Below are positions 1 through 6,147 of a stretch of 8,770 nt of DNA, one piece after another. The DNA is from Pseudomonadota bacterium. GTDB taxonomy: Bacteria; Pseudomonadota; Gammaproteobacteria; Steroidobacterales; Steroidobacteraceae. Both the position numbers and the translations under genes were made by a program. The notes below the pieces were generated by a model. It saw only the letters and a program-made list of their open reading frames with translations, did no database searches and was not told where the DNA came from. Location: NCBI GenBank assembly GCA_021817875.1, contig JAKAFQ010000144.1:1-8770 (forward strand), read 5' to 3'. Positions within the stretch are counted from its first letter, which is position 1, and each line of letters opens with the position of its first letter.

Positions 1-1123
1 CCTCGCCGGCGAGGATTCTGCGGACGATGCGGTTCATCCAGCCCGTGCCTTCACGGCAGGGCGTGCACTGCCCGCAGGACTCGGCCATGTAGAACCGCGA
101 GATGCGCTCAAGCACCCGCACCATGCAGGTGGTCTCGTCCATGACGATGACCGCCGCCGAGCCGATCGCCGATCCCACGGCGCGCAGCGAGTCATAGTCC
201 ATGTTGACCTTGAGCATCGCCTCGCCCGGCACCACCGGCACCGAGCTGCCCCCCGGAATCACCGCCTTGAGCTTTCTGCCGCCGCGCACCCCGCCGGCGA
301 GCGCCAGCAGGTCCGCGAACGGCGTGCCGAGCGGCAGCTCGAAGTTGCCGGGCTTGGCCACGTGGCCCGATACGGAAAAAATCACCGTGCCGCCCGAATT
401 GGCCGGCCCCAGCGCCGCGAACCACTGCGGACCCTTGCGCAGAATGGTCGGCACCGACGCATAGCTCTGCGTGTTGTTGATCGTCGTCGGCTGACCGTAC
501 AGACCGAAGTTGGCGGGAAACGGCGGCTTGAAACGCGGCCGGCCCGGCTTGCCCTCGAGGGACTCGAGAAGCCCGGTCTCCTCGCCGCAGATGTAAGCGC
601 CTGCGCCGACGAAGGTGTGCAGATCGAAATCGACACCGCTGCCGCGGATGTTCCTGCCGAGCAGACCGGCCTGGTAGGCTTCCTTCAGCGCCTGCTCGAA
701 CCTCGGCACCGGCTCGCCCAGGAACTCCCCGCGGATGTAGTTGTAACCCACCGTGGAGTTGGTGGCGTAGCCGGAGATCGCCATCCCCTCGATCACGGCA
801 TGCGGGTTGTAGCGCAGAATGTCGCGGTCGTGACAGGTGCCGGGCTCGCTCTCGTCAGAGTTGCACACCATGTACTTCTGCACCGGCGAATTGCGCGGCA
901 TGAAGCTCCACTTCGTGCCGGTCGGGAAGCCCGCCCCTCCCCGGCCGCGCAGACCGGAAGCCTTCACCGCCTCGATGATCTGCTCGCGTGGCGGCTTCTC
1001 GGCGAGGATCTTTTCCCAGGCGTCGTAGCCGCCGATCCGGCGATAGGTCGACAGCTCCCACGAACGCTCGAGCGACAGCGGCTCGAACACCACCAGATTC
1101 ATCTTTTCGGGATTGACGGCCAT
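1..1123 (-). CDS. nuoF: NADH-quinone oxidoreductase subunit F, C-terminus cut by window edge
   Basis: NuoF is the peripheral complex I subunit that oxidises NADH: it binds NADH and FMN and carries the [4Fe-4S] cluster N3. Reading from an ATG at 1123 gives 374 residues without a stop. The family is usually about 420 to 450 residues, so roughly the last 50 or more lie off the left edge. Visible motifs are the glycine-rich nucleotide loop [10 protein letters not shown] (60-69), the segment [14 protein letters not shown] (88-101), the FMN/NADH motif [11 protein letters not shown] (173-183) and [11 protein letters not shown] (349-359). Cys350, Cys353 and Cys356 are three of the four N3 ligands; the fourth is outside the window. 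The start lies 4 bases after the nuoE stop, which fits translational coupling. Two motif positions look slightly unusual: Gly184 where I expect Ala after GEET, and Gln219 where I expect Glu in NNTE. The identification is firm. Confidence 0.97.
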   Translation of the reverse strand, partial: MAVNPEKMNLVVFEPLSLERSWELSTYRRIGGYDAWEKILAEKPPREQIIEAVKASGLRGRGGAGFPTGTKWSFMPRNSPVQKYMVCNSDESEPGTCHDRDILRYNPHAVIEGMAISGYATNSTVGYNYIRGEFLGEPVPRFEQALKEAYQAGLLGRNIRGSGVDFDLHTFVGAGAYICGEETGLLESLEGKPGRPRFKPPFPANFGLYGQPTTINNTQSYASVPTILRKGPQWFAALGPANSGGTVIFSVSGHVAKPGNFELPLGTPFADLLALAGGVRGGRKLKAVIPGGSSVPVVPGEAMLKVNMDYDSLRAVGSAIGSAAVIVMDETTCMVRVLERISRFYMAESCGQCTPCREGTGWMNRIVRRILAGE

Positions 1124-1127
1124 GGCG

Positions 1128-1646
1128 CTACTTCAGCTCATCGAGGATCTGATCGAGCTTTTCGGGAGTGAGGTGCTCGTGGTACACGTGATCCACCATC
1201 ATCATCGGCGCGCCGGTGCACGCCGCGAGGCACTCGTGCTCGTCCTTGAGGAAGATCCGCCCGTCGGGCGTGCTCTCGTCGAGTTTGATGCCGAGCTTGC
1301 GCTCGGCATGCTTCACCAGCTCGTCGGCCCCGTTGAGCATGCACGAGATATTGGTGCAGATGCTGACGTGGTGGCGCCCGCAGGCATGGGTCTCGAGCAT
1401 CGAGTAGAAGCTCGCCACCTCGTACACCTGAATCGGCGGCAGCGACAGATAGGTGGCCACCGCATCCATCAGCTGCTTGGTGAGGTGACCGTGGTTCTGC
1501 TCCTGCGCCGCGCGCAGCGCCGCGATGCACGCCGATCGCTGCCGTCCCGGGGGGAACTTCGCCACCCAGTGATCGATCTGCGCCCGGGTATGCTCCGAAA
1601 GGAGCGTCGTGCCGCCGGCGGCGGCTGTTGTGTTGTCGTTGCTCAA
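1128..1646 (-). CDS. nuoE: NADH-quinone oxidoreductase subunit E (24 kDa [2Fe-2S] protein)
   Basis: NuoE is the thioredoxin-fold subunit that pairs with NuoF in the NADH-oxidising module and holds the [2Fe-2S] cluster N1a. The product is 172 residues, normal for the family. The four cluster ligands are visible as Cys97 and Cys102 (CTNISC) and Cys139 and Cys143 (CLAAC), giving the expected Cx4C and Cx3C pattern. The helical N-terminal domain covers roughly 20-80. I chose a TTG start at 1646: the first in-frame ATG would remove a third of the protein, and farther upstream in-frame ATGs lie deep inside nuoD and would add a long low-quality Arg/Gly-rich segment. The TTG overlaps the nuoD TGA by 4 bases (TTGA), and a GGGGA element lies 9 bases before it. 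Family and stop are certain; the start is probable. Confidence 0.95.
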   Translation of the reverse strand: MSNDNTTAAAGGTTLLSEHTRAQIDHWVAKFPPGRQRSACIAALRAAQEQNHGHLTKQLMDAVATYLSLPPIQVYEVASFYSMLETHACGRHHVSICTNISCMLNGADELVKHAERKLGIKLDESTPDGRIFLKDEHECLAACTGAPMMMVDHVYHEHLTPEKLDQILDELK

Positions 1647-2944
1647 CGGTCGATTTCCCCGAACACGATGTCCTGAGTGCCGATCACCGCGACCACGTCC
1701 GCCAGCATGTGGCCGCGGACCATCTCCTCGAGCGCCGCCAGATGAGCAAAGCCCGGTGCGCGGCACTTCACGCGGTACGGCTTGTTGGCTCCGTCGGACA
1801 CCATGTAGATGCCGAATTCGCCCTTGGGAGCCTCGACCGCGGCATATGTTTCGCCCTCGGCCACCTCATAGCCCTCGGTAAAGAACTTGAAGTGGTGAAT
1901 GAGCGACTCCATGTCGCCCTTCATCTGCTCGCGCCGCGGCGGGCGCATCTTGCGGTCATCGACCATCACCGGCCCGGGATTGCGCCGCAGCCACTCGACG
2001 CACTGGCGGATGATGCGGGTCGACTGGCGCAGCTCCTCGATGCGCACCAGGTAGCGGTCGTAGCAGTCGCCGTTGACCCCGACGGGTATGTCGAAGTCGA
2101 ACCGGTCGTAGACCTCATAGGGCTGTTTCTTGCGCAGATCCCACACGATGCCCGAGCCGCGCAGCATCGGGCCGGAGAAGCCGAGCTGCATGGCCCGCTC
2201 CGGAGTCACGACACCGATGTTGACCGTGCGCTGCTTCCAGATGCGGTTGTCGGTGAGCAGTGTCTCGTAGTCGTTGATCGCGGTCGGGAAGTGCTCGGCG
2301 AACGCCTCGATGAAATCGAGCATCGTGCCCGAGCGGACCTCATTGAGCCGATCGACCTCCTTGCGCGAGCGCCACTTCGACGGCTGGTACTTCGGCATCG
2401 ACTCCGGCAGGTCGCGGTGCACTCCGCCCGGCCGGTAGTAGGTGGCATGCATGCGCGTTCCGGACACGGCCTCGTACACGTCCATCAGCTCCTCGCGCTC
2501 CTTGAAGCACAGGAGAAAGATGGTCATGGCGCCGATGTCGAGCGCATGCGAGCCGAGCCACAGCAGATGATTGAGGATGCGCGTGATCTCATCGAACATC
2601 ACGCGGATGTATTGCGCGCGCTCGGGGGGCGTGATGCCGAGCAGCTGCTCGATGGCGAGCACGTAGGCATGCTCGTTGCACATCATGGAGACGTAATCGA
2701 GCCGGTCCATGTAGCCGATCGACTGGTTGAACGGCTTCGACTCGGCCAGCTTCTCCGTCCCCCGGTGCAGCAGACCGACGTGCGGATCGGCCTTCTGGAT
2801 GACCTCACCGTCCATCTCGAGCACCAGGCGCAGCACGCCGTGCGCGGCCGGGTGCTGCGGCCCGAAGTTCATGGTGTAGTTGCGGATCTCCGCAAGACCT
2901 TCCGGCGCGCCCTCGGGCGCGGATCGCGGCGAATGGGTGGCCAT
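1643..2944 (-). CDS. nuoD: NADH-quinone oxidoreductase subunit D (49 kDa, quinone site)
   Basis: NuoD is the 49 kDa-type peripheral-arm subunit, related to the large subunit of NiFe hydrogenases, that forms the quinone pocket together with NuoB. The 433-residue product shows [19 protein letters not shown] (22-40), including His31 and His35; His35 corresponds to the quinone-pocket histidine known from bovine and Thermus enzymes. [12 protein letters not shown] (55-66) and [18 protein letters not shown] (77-94) follow, with Tyr84 matching the conserved quinone-binding tyrosine. The C-terminus has the conserved [11 protein letters not shown] and [10 protein letters not shown] segments and ends in DIVFGEIDR. 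The ATG shares its A with the nuoC TGA (1-base overlap), with a GGAG about 10 bases upstream. It is encoded separately from nuoC, unlike the fused nuoCD of enterics. The short Ser/Pro/Glu-rich leader (1-18) is not part of the core. Confidence 0.98.
   Translation of the reverse strand: MATHSPRSAPEGAPEGLAEIRNYTMNFGPQHPAAHGVLRLVLEMDGEVIQKADPHVGLLHRGTEKLAESKPFNQSIGYMDRLDYVSMMCNEHAYVLAIEQLLGITPPERAQYIRVMFDEITRILNHLLWLGSHALDIGAMTIFLLCFKEREELMDVYEAVSGTRMHATYYRPGGVHRDLPESMPKYQPSKWRSRKEVDRLNEVRSGTMLDFIEAFAEHFPTAINDYETLLTDNRIWKQRTVNIGVVTPERAMQLGFSGPMLRGSGIVWDLRKKQPYEVYDRFDFDIPVGVNGDCYDRYLVRIEELRQSTRIIRQCVEWLRRNPGPVMVDDRKMRPPRREQMKGDMESLIHHFKFFTEGYEVAEGETYAAVEAPKGEFGIYMVSDGANKPYRVKCRAPGFAHLAALEEMVRGHMLADVVAVIGTQDIVFGEIDR
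1656..1660 (-). promoter_or_regulatory. ribosome binding site supporting the TTG start of nuoE
   Basis: The minus strand reads GGGGA here, inside the last codons of nuoD, 9 bases before the TTG at 1646. It is the main sequence support for a TTG start overlapping the nuoD stop codon. The element is short and part of coding sequence, so it could be fortuitous. Confidence 0.45.
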
Positions 2945-3675
2945 CAGCGGGGCAGCTCCGGGTTCTTCAGCGCCGGCTCGTAGCGGTTGTCGTGGCGGAT
3001 CACCTTCGGCGCGAGCACCCGCGGCACGATGCTCACGGGCTGGTAGACGACGCGTTTCTTCTCCGGGTCATAGCGCGTCTCGACGTTGCCGATCAGCGGG
3101 AAGTCCTTGCGGAAAGGATGTCCGATGAATCCGTAGTCGGTGAGGATGCGCCGCAGGTCGGGGTGGCCGCGGAACACGATGCCGAACAGGTCGAACGCCT
3201 CGCGCTCGAACCAGTTGGCCCCCGACCACACACCGATGACCGAATCCACCGCCGGTTCGCGGCTGTCCGGACATCGGACGCGCAGCCGCAGCCGCGCATT
3301 GTGGCTGACCGAAAGCAGCTGATAGACCACCGCGAAGCGTCCGGGCATGTCCGGATCGGGCGGCGGCGGCGCCTGGCGGCCGCGGCTGAATCCCGAGCGC
3401 GTCGCACCGCTCGTCTGCCACTCGGCGCAGCCGTAGTGCAGGTAATCGACGCCCGCGATGTCCATGAGCATCTCGAACCCGAGATCCGGCGCATCGCGCA
3501 GCGTGCGGCACACCGTCAACAGCGCCGCGGGCTCGACCTCGTAGGCGAGTTCACGCCGCAGCGACGGCAGACGCCGAACGCCCTGTACATGAGCTTCGAT
3601 CCTGGCTGAGAGTCCGGCAATCGCCGGATCGGTGTCGTGCGCGGCCTGGGTCGGCTGGGAAGTGGGTTCTGCCAT
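2944..3675 (-). CDS. nuoC: NADH-quinone oxidoreductase subunit C (30 kDa)
   Basis: NuoC is the 30 kDa-type subunit of the complex I peripheral arm; it has no redox centre and braces NuoD. The 243-residue product contains the family signature [20 protein letters not shown] (155-174), then [20 protein letters not shown] (175-194). A short insertion containing [10 protein letters not shown] and a proline run (about 90-110) sits after DYLHYG, the place where beta- and gammaproteobacterial NuoC proteins carry a similar SGFSRG stretch. The first about 20 residues are a polar Ala/Thr/Gln-rich leader. The ATG at 3675 lies 3 bases after the nuoB stop, preceded by a modest AGG element, and the TGA overlaps the nuoD start. 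The neighbours and signature make the assignment firm. Confidence 0.97.
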   Translation of the reverse strand: MAEPTSQPTQAAHDTDPAIAGLSARIEAHVQGVRRLPSLRRELAYEVEPAALLTVCRTLRDAPDLGFEMLMDIAGVDYLHYGCAEWQTSGATRSGFSRGRQAPPPPDPDMPGRFAVVYQLLSVSHNARLRLRVRCPDSREPAVDSVIGVWSGANWFEREAFDLFGIVFRGHPDLRRILTDYGFIGHPFRKDFPLIGNVETRYDPEKKRVVYQPVSIVPRVLAPKVIRHDNRYEPALKNPELPR

Positions 3676-3678
3676 GGT

Positions 3679-4167
3679 TTACCTGGCGATGGTGCTGGTG
3701 CGCGTGATTTTCTTCTGCAGCTGGATGATGCCGTACACGAGCGCTTCGGCGGTCGGCGGACAGCCCGGCACGTAGACGTCGACCGGCACGATGCGATCAC
3801 AGCCGCGCACGACTGCGTAGGAATAGTGGTAGTAGCCGCCACCGTTGGCGCACGAGCCCATGGAGATCACCCAGCGGGGCTCGGCCATCTGGTCGTACAC
3901 CTTGCGCAGCGCCGGGGCCATCTTGTTGACCAGCGTACCGGCGACGATCATCACATCCGACTGGCGCGGACTCGGACGGAACACCACGCCGAAGCGATCG
4001 AGGTCATAGCGCGAGGCGCCGGCGTGCATCATCTCCACCGCGCAGCAGGCCAGCCCGAAGGTCATCGGCCACAGCGAGCCGGTGCGGGCCCAGTTGAGCA
4101 GGTTGTCGACCTGTGTGGTGAGAAAGCCCCGCTGCGCGAAGCCCTCGGGCTCTTGTGTCAATCCCAC
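3679..4167 (-). CDS. nuoB: NADH-quinone oxidoreductase subunit B (cluster N2 subunit)
   Basis: NuoB (PSST homologue) binds the terminal [4Fe-4S] cluster N2, which passes electrons to quinone at the NuoB-NuoD interface. From a GTG at 4167 the product is 162 residues, close to the 158-160-residue form I know from related bacteria. The N2 ligands are visible: the tandem Cys41-Cys42 in [11 protein letters not shown], Cys106 in GSCANGG and Cys136 in VPGCPP. The run [22 protein letters not shown] (64-85) is the strongly conserved core. The GTG overlaps the end of nuoA by 10 bases and has AGGGG 7 bases upstream. A TTG at 4161 in the nuoA TGA is the alternative and would remove two residues. Farther upstream the frame stays open but encodes an Arg/His/Pro-rich antisense-like string, so longer starts are rejected. 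Confidence 0.96.
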   Translation of the reverse strand: MGLTQEPEGFAQRGFLTTQVDNLLNWARTGSLWPMTFGLACCAVEMMHAGASRYDLDRFGVVFRPSPRQSDVMIVAGTLVNKMAPALRKVYDQMAEPRWVISMGSCANGGGYYHYSYAVVRGCDRIVPVDVYVPGCPPTAEALVYGIIQLQKKITRTSTIAR

Positions 4168-4526
4168 TCGAGCGCCCCTTTCTTCCACTCGTAGATGAAG
4201 CCCACGGTCAGGATGGCGAGGAACACGACCATGGCGATGAGGCCTGCAACCCCGATGGTCCCCAGGGCGACCGCCCACGGAAACAGGAACACGATCTCGA
4301 GGTCGAAAACGATGAACAGGATGCAGACCAGGTAGTAGCGCACATCGAACTTCATGCGGCTGTCCTCGAAAGCCTCGAAACCGCATTCGTACGGCGAGAG
4401 CTTTTCGGGATCCGCGGGGTTGCGCGAGAAGAAGCGGCCGATCGCGCTGCCGAGGGTGAGCAACATCAGCGCCAGCGCCGTCGCGATGGCGAGAAAAATC
4501 AGGATCGGCAAATAATTGTTCAGCAT
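4158..4526 (-). CDS. nuoA: NADH-quinone oxidoreductase subunit A (membrane)
   Basis: NuoA is a small three-helix membrane subunit of complex I at the junction between the membrane arm and the quinone-binding peripheral arm. The 122-residue product has three hydrophobic spans at about 6-29, 63-85 and 91-113. It carries the family motifs [10 protein letters not shown] (42-51), in the loop between helices 1 and 2, and [11 protein letters not shown] (74-84), with the conserved acidic residues Asp75 and Glu77. The ATG at 4526 is chosen because the hydrophobic helix begins at once; an in-frame ATG at 4595 would add 23 residues unlike the family. Only a weak GGCGGA-like element precedes the start. 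This is the first gene of the nuo operon, 92 bases downstream of the tRNA-Leu, and nuoB overlaps its end. Confidence 0.96.
   Translation of the reverse strand: MLNNYLPILIFLAIATALALMLLTLGSAIGRFFSRNPADPEKLSPYECGFEAFEDSRMKFDVRYYLVCILFIVFDLEIVFLFPWAVALGTIGVAGLIAMVVFLAILTVGFIYEWKKGALEWD
4175..4179 (-). promoter_or_regulatory. ribosome binding site deciding the nuoB start
   Basis: The minus strand reads AGGGG here, within the last codons of nuoA. It lies 7 bases before the GTG at 4167 but 13 bases before the TTG at 4161, so it favours GTG as the nuoB start. Confidence 0.45.
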
Positions 4527-4558
4527 TGTATCATCCGCCACGCAAACCAACGGTGTGA

Positions 4559-4579
4559 GCGGCCTTGCGGCCAGCCGCC
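4559..4579 (-). other. hairpin with GCAA tetraloop in the nuoA leader
   Basis: On the coding strand the core GGCC-GCAA-GGCC (4561-4572) can fold into a 4-bp stem closed by a GNRA-class tetraloop. A longer alternative pairing GCGGC with GCCGC is possible around it. No T-run follows, so it is not an intrinsic terminator. It would lie in the 5' leader of nuo mRNA. The fold is read by eye and its stability is not computed. Confidence 0.3.
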
Positions 4580-4593
4580 ACCCGAAGCAGCGC

Positions 4594-4602
4594 ATTGTAT
4601 CA
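4594..4602 (-). promoter_or_regulatory. nuoA: candidate extended -10 promoter element for nuoA
   Basis: The minus strand reads TGATACAAT: a TGn extension followed by TACAAT, one mismatch from TATAAT. The -35 position at 16-18-base spacing falls on the CCA end of the tRNA gene (about 4616-4623) and has no TTGACA resemblance, so recognition would depend on the extended -10. The transcript would begin near 4587, about 60 bases before nuoA. Read-through from secG and the tRNA is the alternative source of nuo mRNA. Confidence 0.35.
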
Positions 4603-4618
4603 GCGCATGAACGCGTTT

Positions 4619-4703
4619 TGGTGCCGACGGTCGGATTCGAACCGACACGCCTCGCGGCGCTAGCCCCTCAAGCTAGTGTGTCTACCAATTCCACCACGTC
4701 GGC
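4619..4703 (-). tRNA. tRNA-Leu, anticodon GAG
   Basis: The 85-base gene folds as a class II tRNA with encoded CCA. The acceptor arms GCCGACG and CGTCGGC pair fully. The D-arm contains AATTGGTAGAC. The anticodon stem CTAGC/GCTAG encloses the loop TTGAGGG, placing GAG at positions 34-36, which reads CUC and CUU leucine codons. The long variable arm CGCCGCGAGGCGT is typical of leucine tRNAs. The T-arm is GTCGG-TTCGAAT-CCGAC, followed by discriminator A and CCA (4621-4619). It lies 36 bases after secG and 92 before nuoA on the same strand, with no terminator on either side, so it may be excised from a longer transcript. The secG-tRNA-Leu neighbourhood is known in other gammaproteobacteria. Confidence 0.98.
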
Positions 4704-4739
4704 AACATCATTACTACCGTGCCGGCGACTTGGCCACCG

Positions 4740-5093
4740 TCACTTCGGCGGCACCTGCGCGCCACCCGGCCCCTGGGCCGAACCGGCCGCGGCGGGCGCC
4801 TTTGCGCCGGCCGCCGGGGCCTGGCCCGCCAGATCGAGAATCGTCTTCTGGTGCTCGTGCGTGCGCGTGCTGAGATAAGTCAGCACGACGCTGTTGAGCA
4901 TGAAGATGACGGCGAAGATCGCCGTGGCGCGCGACAGTGCGGTGCTCGCGCCACGGGCACCGAACACCGTACCGGAGGCGCCGGCACCGAAACCGGCGCC
5001 CGCATCCGCCCCCTGGCCGTGCTGCAGCAGCACGAGCGCGACGATGCACACGCCGGAGATGACCTGAACGACTAGCAAAAAAGCATGCAGCAT
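4740..5093 (-). CDS. secG: protein translocase subunit SecG
   Basis: SecG is the small accessory subunit of the SecYEG channel in the inner membrane and assists SecA-driven export. The 117-residue product has two hydrophobic spans, about 3-23 and 54-74. Between them is the family's glycine-rich cytoplasmic loop: LLQHGQGADAGAGFGAG (22-38) followed by SGTVFGARGAS (40-50). The tail after residue 75 is polar and then Ala/Gly/Pro-rich, as in many proteobacterial SecG proteins. The ATG at 5093 places the first helix immediately after the start, but no good Shine-Dalgarno sequence precedes it; GAAG is the best available. It follows tpiA by 79 bases that hold two competing hairpins, and precedes the tRNA-Leu by 36 bases. 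The assignment is confident. Confidence 0.96.
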   Translation of the reverse strand: MLHAFLLVVQVISGVCIVALVLLQHGQGADAGAGFGAGASGTVFGARGASTALSRATAIFAVIFMLNSVVLTYLSTRTHEHQKTILDLAGQAPAAGAKAPAAAGSAQGPGGAQVPPK

Positions 5094-5110
5094 ACTGCTT
5101 CAATGAGGTC

Positions 5111-5137
5111 CCGGCTGCGCGCCGGATAAGCCCCGGC
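5111..5137 (-). other. two mutually exclusive hairpins in the secG leader
   Basis: On the coding strand the order is GCCGG (5137-5133), loop GGCTTAT, CCGGC (5125-5121), loop GCGCA, GCCGG (5115-5111). The middle CCGGC can pair with either flanking GCCGG, giving two alternative 5-bp stems but not both at once. The last arm ends 17 bases before the secG ATG, where the ribosome binding site is weak. No T-run follows. Any switching role is inference. Confidence 0.3.
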
Positions 5138-5172
5138 AAGCCAGTCCCATCACCCTCGCACCACCAAAACGA

Positions 5173-5931
5173 TCACGACGTCCCGGCCGCGGCCAGGATC
5201 GCCAGAAACTCTTCCGCGTTGAGCGACGCGCCGCCGATCAGACCACCGTCGACATCCGGCTGAACGAACAGCTCCGCGGCATTGCCCGCCTTGACGCTGC
5301 CGCCATACAGAATGCGGGTCGCCATGGCGATTTTAGCATTCCGCACGCCGATACGCTCGCGGATGAAGGCATGAACCGCCTGTGCCTGCTGCGGCGTGGC
5401 GGTACGGCCCGTACCGATGGCCCACACCGGCTCGTATGCGATCACAGCGGATTCCAACGAGTCCACCCCGCACAGCTCGAGCACCGCATCGAGCTGCCGC
5501 GCCACAACTTCCTCGGTACGGTTCGCTTCGCGATCGGACAGCTGCTCACCGACACACAGGATGGGCACCAGCGCCCGCGACTGAGCCGCCGCGAACTTGC
5601 GCGCCACGAGCTGATCGCTCTCGTGGTAGATCCAGCGCCGCTCCGAATGGCCGATGATCACGTGCCCGCAGCCGACGTCCTTGAGCATCGCTGCGGCGAT
5701 CTCTCCGGTGAACGCTCCCTGCGCTTCGGCACAGACATCCTGCGCACCGAGCGCGATCGGGCCCTCGCGCAGCAGCCGCCCGACCTCCTGCAGGTACACG
5801 AAAGGCGGACACACCAGGCACTGCGCGTCCGAACGGTCCGGATAGCCGGAGAGCAGTTCCTCAACGAGGCGCGCGTTCTCGGCGCGCGTACCGTGCATCT
5901 TCCAGTTTCCGGCAACGATGGGACGGCGCAT
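5173..5931 (-). CDS. tpiA: triosephosphate isomerase
   Basis: TpiA interconverts dihydroxyacetone phosphate and glyceraldehyde 3-phosphate in glycolysis and gluconeogenesis, as a cytoplasmic TIM barrel. The 252-residue product is the usual length. Catalytic residues are in place: Asn9 and Lys11 in GNWKM, His95 in IIGHSERR (92-99), and Glu167 in AYEPVWAIGTG (165-175), where the flexible lid loop follows. The phosphate-binding segments YGGSVK (209-214) and GLIGGASL (230-237) are also present. The ATG at 5931 gives the standard N-terminus RRPIVAGNWKMHG; an in-frame ATG at 6021 would add 30 residues with no family counterpart. The leader of about 215 bases after glmM contains a candidate promoter, so tpiA may be transcribed partly independently. 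Nothing in the protein looks defective. Confidence 0.98.
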   Translation of the reverse strand: MRRPIVAGNWKMHGTRAENARLVEELLSGYPDRSDAQCLVCPPFVYLQEVGRLLREGPIALGAQDVCAEAQGAFTGEIAAAMLKDVGCGHVIIGHSERRWIYHESDQLVARKFAAAQSRALVPILCVGEQLSDREANRTEEVVARQLDAVLELCGVDSLESAVIAYEPVWAIGTGRTATPQQAQAVHAFIRERIGVRNAKIAMATRILYGGSVKAGNAAELFVQPDVDGGLIGGASLNAEEFLAILAAAGTS

Positions 5932-6110
5932 GACCCGACCTGACGAGCCTGAGGTCAACCCCCGCGGACCCGCCATGGGCGAGTCGCACGGCAGAAACAC
6001 CCGTCCTGCCCATATCGACACATGAGCTGGGGCGGGCGCCTGGCATCGGATGACGGACGGGGCAGTGAAGGCACGAGAGGCGAGGTCCGAGGCTCCTGAA
6101 CGGGGGCGCG

Positions 6111-6139
6111 ATCATAGCGGCGGGCGGCGGGCGGCGCAA
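6111..6139 (-). promoter_or_regulatory. tpiA: candidate sigma70-type promoter for tpiA
   Basis: On the minus strand TTGCGC (6139-6134) and TATGAT (6116-6111) are separated by exactly 17 bases. The -10 matches TATAAT at five of six positions; the -35 matches TTGACA at the TTG only. Transcription would start near 6104, leaving a leader of about 170 bases before tpiA. The spacer is wholly made of a 7-bp tandem repeat. This is prediction by eye; in GC-rich DNA a TATGAT is relatively rare, which adds some weight. Confidence 0.35.
6117..6137. repeat. 7-bp tandem repeat (GCGGCGG, about three copies)
   Basis: On the plus strand GCGGCGG is repeated twice perfectly, followed by GCGGCGC. The array starts directly beside the candidate -10 hexamer and runs into the -35 hexamer of the tpiA promoter. 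It contains five runs of two or three G separated by single C residues on the plus strand. Confidence 0.75.
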
Positions 6140-6147
6140 TGCGGACT

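Larger units (their letters stand above)
4523..4602. repeat. 11-bp direct repeat flanking the nuoA leader
   Basis: GCATTGTATCA occurs at 4523-4533 and again at 4592-4602, 69 bases apart. On the coding strand it reads TGATACAATGC. The upstream copy looks like an extended -10 promoter element; the downstream copy contains the nuoA start codon. I see no other copy nearby. It may be a recent short duplication, a paired protein-binding site or coincidence. Confidence 0.5.

Noticed and set aside
1628..2983. Long open frame (451 codons) on the plus strand opposite nuoD and its flanks
   Set aside because: It is antisense to a certain nuoD gene, rich in Arg, His, Leu and Ala as expected of a GC-rich shadow, and has no recognisable motif.
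5932..6021. 30-residue N-terminal extension of tpiA from an upstream in-frame ATG
   Set aside because: The standard TpiA N-terminus begins at the ATG at 5931; the extra residues match no family feature and no better ribosome binding site was seen.
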